Positions 33,677-41,411 of a stretch of 64,000 bases of DNA are shown in pieces. Source of the stretch: Paenibacillus peoriae KCTC 3763 (GTDB lineage: Bacteria > Bacillota > Bacilli > Paenibacillales > Paenibacillaceae); contig NZ_AGFX01000012.1 of NCBI RefSeq assembly GCF_000236805.1, forward strand, positions 248,001-312,000. Reading direction: 5' to 3'. A model generated the notes under the pieces. It ran no database searches, was not told the DNA's origin, and saw only the letters and a program-made list of their open reading frames with translations. Each line of letters starts with the position of its first letter. Position 1 is the stretch's first letter. The position numbers and the translations under genes were made by a program.

Positions 33677-34612
33677 CTAATTTCGCTTCATATAGCCCAG
33701 GATACTCGCATGCATTTCATCTACGGCCGAAAGCCGCGCGCTGTAACCAAGCAATGTTTCACCATCAAAATGAGCATGGATGAAACCAGCGGCACGGAGC
33801 TTGAATATATGGTCATGCGTGATTCCCTTGGACAGCTTGAGATGACGGACAATCTCAATGAAGGTTCGTGGAGACTGGCTTTGGTACAAATATTTTAAAA
33901 TCTTGAGCCTGCTCTTCTCCCCCAGACTTCGAATCATCCGGTATTCCTGTGGAGATAAAAAGTCTTCCGCTTGAACATAAATCCCCGCCGAATAATGACA
34001 CAGCAAGAGCGATCCAAACTGGTAAATGATATTAATAGGTTGAAAATGGTATTGTGGCACCAGCAACACCCGCGTTAATCCCTCGGAAGGCTCGAACCGG
34101 AAGCCATTGGTTGTACGATCCACCCATTCCGTAGAGCTATATACATCCTTCTCCTTATTTCTCCGCTCGGCTTCCTGCTCCAGCCCGCTTAAAATCTTCC
34201 TATCCACATGGCGAAAATACTCCTCATACCAGCCGGATAGCAGCCGTACAGCAAGCCTGCGAAGCTGCTCCATATCATCAGGCAGCGGGATACCATAAGC
34301 TGATGCTTGGTCATTCAGTTCCTGTGCAGTCTGGCTCTCCAGACGATCTACAACCTCAGCAATATCGCCTTGATCGGTAAGCATGCAGACAAGTCCATAA
34401 ATGACCTTCCAATCTGCATTGATTGCCATGGACTCCAGCAATCCGGCCAAACCTGGAGACAGCGTTCCTCGCACCTGCTCCGCCCATGCGGATGATAAAT
34501 CAGTCTTCTTGTAAGCCTTGCGGCAAATAAAGGTGTGTAGGCTGCTGAGCAGCTCAAACACCGGTCCATATACTACATGTACATCATAAGGAGCATCTAC
34601 GTCATGACTCAT
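33677..34612 (-). CDS. ArsR/DUF5937-like winged-helix regulator
   Basis: A 311-residue protein. The N-terminal two thirds have no motif I can name; residues about 228-300 form a winged helix (GEKSRLKILKYLYQSQSPRT, EIVRHLKLSKGITHDHIFKL, AAGFIHAHFDGETLLGYSA) of ArsR type. Long ArsR proteins with this layout are often annotated DUF5937. It starts at ATG 34612, upstream of and co-oriented with the opp operon but separated by a terminator and its own promoter region. Regulation of the neighbouring transporter or proteases is possible but not shown. Confidence 0.7.
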   Translation of the reverse strand: MSHDVDAPYDVHVVYGPVFELLSSLHTFICRKAYKKTDLSSAWAEQVRGTLSPGLAGLLESMAINADWKVIYGLVCMLTDQGDIAEVVDRLESQTAQELNDQASAYGIPLPDDMEQLRRLAVRLLSGWYEEYFRHVDRKILSGLEQEAERRNKEKDVYSSTEWVDRTTNGFRFEPSEGLTRVLLVPQYHFQPINIIYQFGSLLLCHYSAGIYVQAEDFLSPQEYRMIRSLGEKSRLKILKYLYQSQSPRTFIEIVRHLKLSKGITHDHIFKLRAAGFIHAHFDGETLLGYSARLSAVDEMHASILGYMKRN

Positions 34613-34785
34613 CGCTCTCTGTCCTCTTTTCTTTCATGTCTAACGTTCATTATACATATTATCGTACACACGTTCATTCTCAGTAACCCAGTCATACAAA
34701 TATGAACGATACTGGTCACAAATATCAAGATACAAAAAAAGCCTGATATCATCAGACTCCAATGGTTCAGCTATGCATTAAAAAA

Positions 34786-34816
34786 GGTTGTCTTCTGCAT
34801 ATTGCAAGAGACAACC
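34786..34816 (-). terminator. Terminator of the metallopeptidase genes
   Basis: On the minus strand GGTTGTCT pairs with AGACAACC around a 15-base loop and is followed by TTTTTT. It lies 23 bases past the stop at 34839. Confidence 0.85.
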
Positions 34817-34838
34817 CTTTAAAATAATAATGTGATGC

Positions 34839-36248
34839 TTACTGTTTATTCGCTGCGACTTTCCACTCTAAAATCCCTGTGGATGCCGAACCTTTGGATG
34901 CCATTTCAATTCTTAACTTCGTTGTTTTCACAGGCGTAAAAGTGGTCGTGTTATATTGATCTGCCGCAGTGCCCAATCCATTGGCCTGCTTGACATTGGA
35001 CCAGCCTCGACCGTTCCAGTACTTAATCTTGTAAGACTTGGGTACATCAATGCCACCCCCGTCTTTGAACCAATATACATCGGTTTGCGATACCGTTTGC
35101 TCTTGATCAAAGTCATATTGAACCCACTGGGTTCCCGTTTCAGGCCAGTTGCCGTACACGGCATGACTTCTGTCAGTGGAGTTGGCAGGATCAAAGCCAT
35201 CATTAAGTGCGCTTATATTTTCCCAAGGCGAAGTATAGGAAGTGCTGGCTGTTGCAGCTGGCGCAATGTTCACGTTTTCGTCAGGTAATGTATCGATAGG
35301 ACCCTCGCCGCCATTATTCACGCTTGGGAAACGCGAAGTATCTTTTTTGAGCTGGCTCCAGGTATAACGCAGCATCCAGATATCCCAGTCGGTGATATGA
35401 TTGGAATTGCCGGCCCACATAATGGTGTTGGTTGGGAAGCCACCTGGTGGACGCTCGTGTTCTTCATAAAAATCGTTTAAACCAAAGCCATGTCCAATCT
35501 CATGTTCGGTAATCTGAATCTCATCAGCGTTCACCGTGCTCAGAATGTAATCATCATTCATACGTTGTCCCCAGTCACCGCCGGCTCCTCCACCGAAATT
35601 TTCTGTAGCCCAAAGATACATATCAAAACGTTTATCCAATCCGCCCGGATACGAATAGTTCGGGTCGGTAAAATGCTCAAATCTCGATATTTCATTAGGC
35701 GCAACAGGAAGTGCAGCAGGAATTCCCGGTTGTTCGGAAGCTAGCACATCTGTAATGGTATCCGTATAAATGACCTCGTCAGGCTGCTTGTCCAGCAGCA
35801 GTGAAGGATCGGCAACAGCCCAGCCTACCACTTTTACTTTAATATTCTTATAGGGCCAGCCATCATATCCCTGAAGATGCTCTGTCCAATGGTTCATCTG
35901 GCGATCTAACATTTTGGCAATATCCTGGCGTTGCTTCAGTGTAACCCGCTTAGAGGATTGCCAGCGTACAACATAATTAAGCGTCCCTTTTCCCGCAAAA
36001 ATTTGATCGAAAATTATATTTTTTCGGTTAGTCGAGCCTTCAGTCAGCATTCTATTCTTCCAAACCCACTCCACCGATGATTTGAGATAAGCTGGCATAT
36101 CAGCCAGTGTCGAATCACCCGTGGCCGCAACCACGGCACGCTCATTCATCTGCGCATCCGCAGATACAAAACTAGTATTTCCCATCAGTAAGGAGCTGGC
36201 AATCACCACGGAAAATGATGCCGCCATGATTCCTTTTTTCTTCAACAT
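34839..36248 (-). CDS. Secreted zinc metallopeptidase with C-terminal F5/8C-like domain, paralog 1
   Basis: A 469-residue exported protein: signal peptide (about 1-31), catalytic domain to about residue 312, a Gly/Asp/Pro linker, and a C-terminal discoidin-like (F5/8 type C, CBM32-like) domain from about 327. The zinc motif is HEIGHGFGLND (His249, Glu250, His253, Asp259) with IMWAG as a probable Met-turn. The VEWVWKNRMLTEGST and LNYVVRWQSS segments resemble secreted fungal proteins often labelled cellulose-binding; this is from memory. The C-terminal domain probably binds carbohydrate. It is 51 bases downstream of paralog 2, and the two C-terminal domains are almost identical. Confidence 0.8.
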   Translation of the reverse strand: MLKKKGIMAASFSVVIASSLLMGNTSFVSADAQMNERAVVAATGDSTLADMPAYLKSSVEWVWKNRMLTEGSTNRKNIIFDQIFAGKGTLNYVVRWQSSKRVTLKQRQDIAKMLDRQMNHWTEHLQGYDGWPYKNIKVKVVGWAVADPSLLLDKQPDEVIYTDTITDVLASEQPGIPAALPVAPNEISRFEHFTDPNYSYPGGLDKRFDMYLWATENFGGGAGGDWGQRMNDDYILSTVNADEIQITEHEIGHGFGLNDFYEEHERPPGGFPTNTIMWAGNSNHITDWDIWMLRYTWSQLKKDTSRFPSVNNGGEGPIDTLPDENVNIAPAATASTSYTSPWENISALNDGFDPANSTDRSHAVYGNWPETGTQWVQYDFDQEQTVSQTDVYWFKDGGGIDVPKSYKIKYWNGRGWSNVKQANGLGTAADQYNTTTFTPVKTTKLRIEMASKGSASTGILEWKVAANKQ

Positions 36249-36299
36249 TCGAATTCCTCCATATCATTTCAAAGTATTTACTTATTGATTAGCAGTTCC

Positions 36300-37703
36300 T
36301 CAGTTAGCTGCGACTTTCCACTCTAAAATCCCTGTGGATGCCGAACCTTGGGATGCCATTTCAATTCTCAATTTCGTTGTTTTTACAGGCGTAAAAGTGG
36401 TCGTGTTATATTGATCTGCCGCAGTACCCAATCCATTGGCCTGCTTGACATTGGACCAGCCTCGACCGTTCCAGTACTTAATCTTGTAAGACTTGGGAAC
36501 ATCAATGCCACCCCCGTCTTTGAACCAATATACATCGGTTTGCGATACCGTTTGTTCTTGATCAAAATCATATTGAACCCACTGGGTTCCCGTTTCAGGC
36601 CAGTTGCCGTACACGGCATGACTTCTGTCATTGGAGTTGGCAGGATCAAAGCCATCATTAAGTGCGCTTATATTTTCCCAAGGCGAAGTATAGGAAGTGC
36701 TGGCTGTTGCAGCTGGCGCAATGTTAACGCTTTCGTCAGGTGATGTATCAATGGGACCCTCGTCGCCCCTGGTCGTATTGGGGAAACGGGAGGCATCTTT
36801 TTTGAGCTGACTCCAGGTATAACGCAGCATCCAGATATCCCATTCGGTGATATGATCGGAATCACCAGCCCACATAATGGTGTTGGTTGGGAAGCCACCC
36901 GGTGGACGCTCGTGTTCTTCATAAAAATCAGTTAAGCCAAAGCCATGTCCAATTTCATGTTCCGTGATATGGATCTCATCCGAGTTCAAAGTGCTTAAAA
37001 GATAATCATCACTCACACGTTGACCCCAATCCTGACCGGTTCCCCCCACAAAATTTTCAGTTACCCACAAATACATATCAAAGCGTTTATCATATCCACC
37101 CGGATATGAATAGTACGGGTCCCAATAGTGCTCATATCTGGACAAGACTGCAGGCGCAACCGGGAGTACAGCAGGAATTTCCGGTTTTTCGGAAGCTAGC
37201 TCATCTCTAGTCGTTTCCGTATAAACGACCTCATCCGGCTGCTTGTCCAGCAGCAGTGAAGGATCGGCAACAGCCCAGCCTACCACTTTTACATTAATAT
37301 TCTTATAGGCCCAGCCATCATATCCCTGCAGATGCTCCGTCCAATGGTTGACCTGGCGATCTATCATTCTAGCGATATCCTGGCGTTGTTGCAGCGTAAC
37401 CGGCTTGGAAGATTGCCAGCGTACAACATAATTAAGAGTCCCTTTTCCCGCATCAATTTGATCAAAAATCGTGTTGTTACGAGACGTCGAGCCTTCGGTC
37501 AGCATTCTATTCTTCCAAACCCACTCCACCGATGATTTGAGATAAGCTGGCATATCAGCCAGTGTCGAATCACCCGTGGCCGCAACCACAGCACGCTCAT
37601 CTTGTGATGAAGCCGCGGACATCATCGTAGCATTTCCCATCAGCAATGAACTGGCGATCACGACTGAAAAAGAAGCCATCATCATTCCTTTTCTACTCAA
37701 CAT
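36300..37703 (-). CDS. Secreted zinc metallopeptidase with C-terminal F5/8C-like domain, paralog 2
   Basis: A 467-residue paralog of the protein at 34839-36248 with the same layout: signal peptide, HEIGHGFGLTD at residues 249-259, IMWAG, and a C-terminal F5/8C-like domain. The catalytic domains differ at many positions (for example EHYWDPYYSYPGGYDKRF here against EHFTDPNYSYPGGLDKRF), whereas the last 140 residues differ at only about two. That contrast points to recent gene conversion. A sigma-A promoter (37856-37884) lies upstream; paralog 1 has no separate strong promoter in the 51-base gap and may be cotranscribed. Confidence 0.8.
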   Translation of the reverse strand: MLSRKGMMMASFSVVIASSLLMGNATMMSAASSQDERAVVAATGDSTLADMPAYLKSSVEWVWKNRMLTEGSTSRNNTIFDQIDAGKGTLNYVVRWQSSKPVTLQQRQDIARMIDRQVNHWTEHLQGYDGWAYKNINVKVVGWAVADPSLLLDKQPDEVVYTETTRDELASEKPEIPAVLPVAPAVLSRYEHYWDPYYSYPGGYDKRFDMYLWVTENFVGGTGQDWGQRVSDDYLLSTLNSDEIHITEHEIGHGFGLTDFYEEHERPPGGFPTNTIMWAGDSDHITEWDIWMLRYTWSQLKKDASRFPNTTRGDEGPIDTSPDESVNIAPAATASTSYTSPWENISALNDGFDPANSNDRSHAVYGNWPETGTQWVQYDFDQEQTVSQTDVYWFKDGGGIDVPKSYKIKYWNGRGWSNVKQANGLGTAADQYNTTTFTPVKTTKLRIEMASQGSASTGILEWKVAAN

Positions 37704-38088
37704 GCATTAGACCTCCATAGTTATTTGAATGAATACGGTAGATTACCTGAAACGATTAACTCTATCACCTCCTTTGCGTATTTATGTATTTGATCTATAA
37801 GATCAACGATAATCTATCAATCCTCCTTGTCGTTTTTTGTAAATAATCACAAACTATATTATCACTGGATTATTGCATAGTCAATATTTTCCTTGATGAT
37901 TTAAATTAGGTATTTTGCTCGTATATTGGAACGATGTTACCGCTTCTTATGCAAAAAGCAGGTATCAAAAAACCGGTATTTTGTAAAATGAAAGAACCGC
38001 CTCTTCACGAAATCAATTCCTTCACAGAATTTGATTTTGGAAGAAACGGTCCTATTTATAGGCTTTTTTTCGCTATTCTATGCATTTT
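37704..38088. other. Region between metallopeptidase paralogs 3 and 2
   Basis: The 385 bases hold the promoter of paralog 2 (37856-37884) and, at about 37996-38054, an imperfect stem (minus strand ACCGTTTCTTC with GAAGAGGCGGT, then TTCTTTCATTTT) that may end the paralog 3 transcript. No gene is evident; a 64-codon open frame at 37934-38128 is not supported. Confidence 0.65.
37856..37884 (-). promoter_or_regulatory. Sigma-A promoter of metallopeptidase paralog 2
   Basis: Minus-strand -35 TTGACT (37879-37884), 17-base spacer, -10 TAATAT (37856-37861). The spacer end TCCAGTGA is identical to the promoter of paralog 3. Confidence 0.8.
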
Positions 38089-39024
38089 TTACCGGGAAGG
38101 GAAACGAGAAGTATCCTTCTTGACCTGACTCCAGGTATAGCGCAACATCCAGGTATCCCACTCTGTTATTTTGGGGGAATTTCCTGCCCACATAATTGTA
38201 GGTGTCGGGAATCCGCCGGGTGGACGCTCGTGATCTTCATAGAAATCAGGCAGGCCGAATCCATGACCCATTTCATGCTCTGTAATTTGAATTTCATCTG
38301 CGTTCAGGGTACTCAGGATGTAATCATCGGACATACGTTGTCCCCAGTCACCGCCGGCCCCGCCGCCGAAATTAGTTGTTCCCCACAGATACATATCAAA
38401 CCGCTTGTCCAATCCGCCGGGATAAGCATAGTTGGGATCATTAAAATGCTCAAACCGGGACAGTGCGTTAGGCGCAACCGGGAGCTTGGCAGGGATACTT
38501 GGGTTCGAATTGCTTAAATCATCGAAAATGGTGTCGGTGTAAACGATTTCATTTGATTGTTTGTTAAGAATTTGTGCTGGATTTGCAACGGCCCAGCCTA
38601 CGATTTTGACAGTAATATTGTTGTAAGGCCAGCCATCATACCCTTTCAGTTGCTTATTCCAGTTATTGATCTGGCGGCTCAGCATAGAAGCCATGTCCTT
38701 ACGCTGTTGAAGTGTGAGATTTTTGGAAGATTGCCAGCGTACCACATAGTTTAGCGTCCCTTTTCCCGCATAAATTTGATCAAAAATCAAATTTTTACGG
38801 TTGGTTGAGCCTTCTTTAACCATTCTATTCTTCCAAACCCATTCTACCGATGGCTTGAATTTTGCAGGTATATTGGTAGCGGCCAAGCTAATGCTCGTGG
38901 ATTCAATATCGGAAGCGCTTTCCAAATCAGACGCTGCTGCACCAGCATTAGCCCCCGCAACCAGTAGAGAAGCAGCCATTACCAATGAAAAAGAAGCCAT
39001 CATCATTCTTTTTTTCTTCGCCAT
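38089..39024 (-). CDS. Secreted zinc metallopeptidase without C-terminal domain, paralog 3
   Basis: A 311-residue paralog that stops right after the catalytic domain (WSQVKKDTSRFPSR) and lacks the F5/8C-like module of the other two. It has a signal peptide (about 1-30) and HEMGHGFGLPD (His250 to Asp260). ATG 39024 follows GGAGG. The catalytic domain is like paralog 1 (EHFNDPNYAYPGGLDKRF). Either the binding module was lost here or gained by the others. Its promoter (39141-39169) resembles that of paralog 2. Confidence 0.8.
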   Translation of the reverse strand: MAKKKRMMMASFSLVMAASLLVAGANAGAAASDLESASDIESTSISLAATNIPAKFKPSVEWVWKNRMVKEGSTNRKNLIFDQIYAGKGTLNYVVRWQSSKNLTLQQRKDMASMLSRQINNWNKQLKGYDGWPYNNITVKIVGWAVANPAQILNKQSNEIVYTDTIFDDLSNSNPSIPAKLPVAPNALSRFEHFNDPNYAYPGGLDKRFDMYLWGTTNFGGGAGGDWGQRMSDDYILSTLNADEIQITEHEMGHGFGLPDFYEDHERPPGGFPTPTIMWAGNSPKITEWDTWMLRYTWSQVKKDTSRFPSR

Positions 39025-39140
39025 TTCTTCAACCTCCATCACCTGTAATTTTTTGATAATCATTCTTGGGAAATCACAAACCTATGATTCTCGTATCCTC
39101 TTACATACCCCCCTCTCAATTTGAATAAAATAACATTTTT

Positions 39141-39169
39141 ATAGTATCACTGGAATATGGAATCGTCAA
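39141..39169 (-). promoter_or_regulatory. Sigma-A promoter of metallopeptidase paralog 3
   Basis: Minus-strand -35 TTGACG (39164-39169), 17-base spacer ending TCCAGTGA, -10 TACTAT (39141-39146). Confidence 0.75.
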
Positions 39170-39236
39170 TTAAAAAAATCCCCTCTTTGCTAAAAGTGTT
39201 CGGTGAAAAGAAAGAATTAGAAAACAGTTCAGACAC

Positions 39237-39283
39237 AAATAGGATCAATGTTTATTAAGCATTAATAAACATTGATCCTATTT
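39237..39283. terminator. Perfect 22-bp inverted repeat, probable bidirectional terminator
   Basis: AAATAGGATCAATG... is repeated exactly in inverse over 22 bases per arm (39237-39258 and 39262-39283) with a three-base GCA loop. T-rich flanks occur on both sides (TATTTT on plus, TATTTG on minus). It lies 21 bases past the end of the SDR remnant. The arm length and perfection are unusual for a simple terminator. Confidence 0.7.
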
Positions 39284-39304
39284 TAGTTGAATAACGCGCC
39301 CTGT

Positions 39305-39641
39305 CTAAAATACAATTGTTTCAGGAGTGACACCCTTCGGATATTCTTCTTCCCATACTTTTTTCTCCGTATAGGCTTGGTACCACATATTTGCAATAAC
39401 ATCAGGATCATTAACTGTACCAACCCCTGGTTCCTTAATAAGTACACCTAAAGATCGGTGACCAACGAAAATACCTTTAGGTGACAGTTCAGTATGAAGA
39501 TTGGCAACATAATTGCGCAAGCCCGACATTGCGACACCGATATTTCCCACCATTGGGACAGGATAAACCTTCCTTACCGAAACGTTTCGCCAGTGATAAT
39601 CCTAGTCCTTTACCTGCTCCAATTATCGCTAATGTTTTCAT
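39305..39641 (-). pseudogene. Short-chain dehydrogenase remnant, internal deletion and frameshift
   Basis: The start ATG 39641 opens a Rossmann-type N-terminus (MKTLAIIGAGKGLGLSLAKR) that within about 30 residues runs out of register and ends at a TGA. A second frame, 39305-39553, encodes the C-terminal third of an SDR protein (AMSGLRNYVANLHTELSPKG, then IKEPGVGTVNDPDVIANMWY). The middle, with the catalytic Tyr-Lys region, is missing. The total length is not a multiple of three. It is divergent from a TetR gene and an inverted repeat lies between them, so it was probably that regulator's target before it decayed. Confidence 0.85.
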
Positions 39642-39721
39642 ACGTTTATCTCCTTTTTGATTGGCTGAATGTTAATTACATTTGATAGTCTTAATTGTAG
39701 AGAGTAGAATTAAACCACTCA

Positions 39722-39756
39722 ATGATCAATATTCAGCTAGATAATAATTATTGATC
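39722..39756. promoter_or_regulatory. Operator-like inverted repeat between SDR remnant and TetR gene
   Basis: TGATCAATA (39722-39730) and TATTGATCA (39748-39756) are perfect inverted repeats separated by 17 bases in the divergent intergenic region. This is a likely binding site for the TetR-family protein encoded at 39805. Confidence 0.6.
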
Positions 39757-39804
39757 AAATCAAATAAATGTGACTATTATCTTTTGTGAAAGGAGAGTTT
39801 ACAG

Positions 39805-40389
39805 ATGGGTAAAGATAAAGTAGACCTGCGCATACTAAAAACAAGGAAAGCAATTAAAGAAGCATTCTTAACTTTAATTCAAACAAAAGGCTATGAACGG
39901 ATAACCGTTCAGGATATTGCCGACGAAGCCATGATTAATCGAAACACTTTTTACTTACACTATGTAGATAAACCTGACCTAATGGAAAAATTATGTCAGG
40001 AAAGTGTGGAGAAATTGAATGTTTGCCCCAGCCCGGATGTGAAGGATATTCACGAAATAGATGAAGCAATGATAACGTCTAGTTTAAGGGAAATATTCTA
40101 TATCATAGAAGGTGACATTGCCTTCTTTAAAACAATGCTTAGTCACAACGGTCAACCTAACTTCACCTTTCATTTAAAAGAAGCATTAAAAAAAACTATT
40201 CTTTTTGATATCAGTGATCCTCATCATGATCGAAAGATGAAAGTTGCTTTAGAATACATGATTTCAGGATTAGTAGGCGTGATTTGTCTCTGGATTACGG
40301 ACCATGAGAATTTGGGGGTAGAAGAGATCATAGAACATTTGAGCGAAATTCACTTTAATAGCGTGTTAGACTTATTTAAAAATATTTAA
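39805..40389 (+). CDS. TetR/AcrR-family regulator
   Basis: A 194-residue regulator: the N-terminal HTH spans about residues 10-58 (TRKAIKEAFLTLIQTKGYER, ITVQDIADEAMINRNTFYLH) and the rest is a helical ligand-binding and dimerisation domain. ATG 39805 follows GGAG by nine bases. It is divergent from a decayed dehydrogenase gene. Base composition is more AT-rich than its neighbours, hinting at acquisition of the pair by transfer. Confidence 0.9.
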   Translation: MGKDKVDLRILKTRKAIKEAFLTLIQTKGYERITVQDIADEAMINRNTFYLHYVDKPDLMEKLCQESVEKLNVCPSPDVKDIHEIDEAMITSSLREIFYIIEGDIAFFKTMLSHNGQPNFTFHLKEALKKTILFDISDPHHDRKMKVALEYMISGLVGVICLWITDHENLGVEEIIEHLSEIHFNSVLDLFKNI

Positions 40390-40428
40390 CAGCAGCAGCT
40401 TAGGGCTAAACTGCCCTTTAGTTGAATA

Positions 40429-40456
40429 CGGCGGATCTCTAATGGAGAATCCGCCG
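40429..40456 (+). terminator. Stem-loop after the TetR gene
   Basis: CGGCGGAT pairs with ATCCGCCG around CTCTAATGGAGA, which itself can pair. It lies 40 bases past the stop; the plus strand lacks a direct T run, so it may act only as a partial terminator or transcript end. Confidence 0.45.
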
Positions 40457-40551
40457 CTAACATACTAAAAAAATCGACGATACAGTTCTCTCCGACGCTC
40501 TCCACGGAGCTGAGCATAGATTTGCGTGACAATTTAGGGTAAACCTAATTG

Positions 40552-40586
40552 AAACCGCCTATCCAATAACCGGATAGGCGGTTTTT
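40552..40586. terminator. Strong bidirectional terminator
   Basis: AAACCGCCTATCC pairs with GGATAGGCGGTTT around AATAACC, followed on the plus strand by TTTT. It touches the stop codon end of the minus-strand TetR gene at 40586 and also faces the plus-strand TetR gene. Confidence 0.85.
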
Positions 40587-41272
40587 TACATACTACTTTC
40601 CTGCTCCTTTATCACCTGCTCAACTCCCAACAGAATCAGCTTCAATCCGAACTCAAACGCACTGTCGGTTCCCATCAACTCGAACAGCCCGTTCTTGAAC
40701 ATCCTCCGGAATAGTCCTACTTCTGTCTCGCTCATGGAGTCCAGAAGGTGAATCATCTCTTCACCCGGGTTTACTTCCTGGTTCTTAAGGATAGCGGAGA
40801 CATTACGCTCATGCTGATAATCGTCTAGGACGAAGTAGGAGACATAGTTCACAAGCGTAGTAACCACTTGCATTTTCTGATCTTGCTCAAGCGGCGTCGA
40901 CTCCACGCAGAGCAGCATACGATTGGTGAACCGGATGATATCCGGTTCGTGGGGCAGCGTCATCATCATGAGCTGCGTGGAGCAGGGGTACCGGTAGAGC
41001 ACACTCCGCATCGTTACCGCAAGCCCCGTCAGCTGCTCCTTCCAGTCCCCCTCGGAATGAAACTCCTCCAGAATCATTTTCGATACCTGGTTGGCCAGAC
41101 GCTGGTAAAGATTCTGCTTGCTCTTGAAGTACCAGTACAAAGAGGGAGCCTGAATCCCGAGACAGTCGGCCAATCGTCTCATACTGAATTTCTCGATACC
41201 CTCCTCTCCAAGAAGTTCCCACGAGGTTTCCAAAATCTTATCCTCCGAAATTTGAGGCTGCTTTTTTTTCAT
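40586..41272 (-). CDS. TetR-family repressor of the MATE exporter
   Basis: A 228-residue regulator with HTH residues about 10-55 (EEGIEKFSMRRLADCLGIQA, then PSLYWYFKSKQNL), the recognition sequence type of the TetR/TetR-C group that controls drug efflux. The remainder is helical. It is divergent from a MATE exporter gene, and the 130 bases between them contain three copies of a 13-base half-palindromic motif. It very likely represses the exporter and itself, released by a drug ligand. Confidence 0.88.
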   Translation of the reverse strand: MKKKQPQISEDKILETSWELLGEEGIEKFSMRRLADCLGIQAPSLYWYFKSKQNLYQRLANQVSKMILEEFHSEGDWKEQLTGLAVTMRSVLYRYPCSTQLMMMTLPHEPDIIRFTNRMLLCVESTPLEQDQKMQVVTTLVNYVSYFVLDDYQHERNVSAILKNQEVNPGEEMIHLLDSMSETEVGLFRRMFKNGLFELMGTDSAFEFGLKLILLGVEQVIKEQESSM

Positions 41273-41290
41273 CGGTATCCGCCTTTTTAT

Positions 41291-41303
41291 CTAACAGTGT
41301 AAG
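41291..41303. promoter_or_regulatory. TetR operator-like site 1
   Basis: CTAACAGTGTAAG, a near-palindrome (CTAACA/TGTTAG type), close to the repressor's start. First of three copies in the divergent region. Confidence 0.7.
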
Positions 41304-41339
41304 TTTACGCTTTACAGGTTCATAAGTTCATGATACCAT

Positions 41340-41352
41340 CTAACACTGTAAG
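41340..41352. promoter_or_regulatory. TetR operator-like site 2
   Basis: CTAACACTGTAAG, differing from site 1 at one base. It lies 49 bases from site 1, centre to centre. Confidence 0.7.
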
Positions 41353-41359
41353 GCACAAA

Positions 41360-41372
41360 CTAACAGTGTTAG
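41360..41372. promoter_or_regulatory. TetR operator-like site 3
   Basis: CTAACAGTGTTAG, the best palindrome of the three (arms CTAACA and TGTTAG, odd centre). It is 20 bases from site 2, two helical turns, on the side of the exporter gene. Confidence 0.75.
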
Positions 41373-41411
41373 ACTGAAGGGCAAAATAAATAAAAGAAAG
41401 TAGTGATCCGC

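Noticed and set aside
37934-38128. A 64-codon plus-strand frame between metallopeptidase genes
   Set aside because: It runs into the end of paralog 3 on the other strand, lacks a start signal and resembles nothing I know.
39305-39553. An 82-residue intact gene
   Set aside because: It is the C-terminal third of a short-chain dehydrogenase whose N-terminus lies out of frame just upstream, so it is part of a pseudogene.
40429-40456. GC-rich stem as part of a riboswitch
   Set aside because: There is no conserved riboswitch core and no downstream gene on that strand under its control; it is a plain stem-loop after a stop codon.
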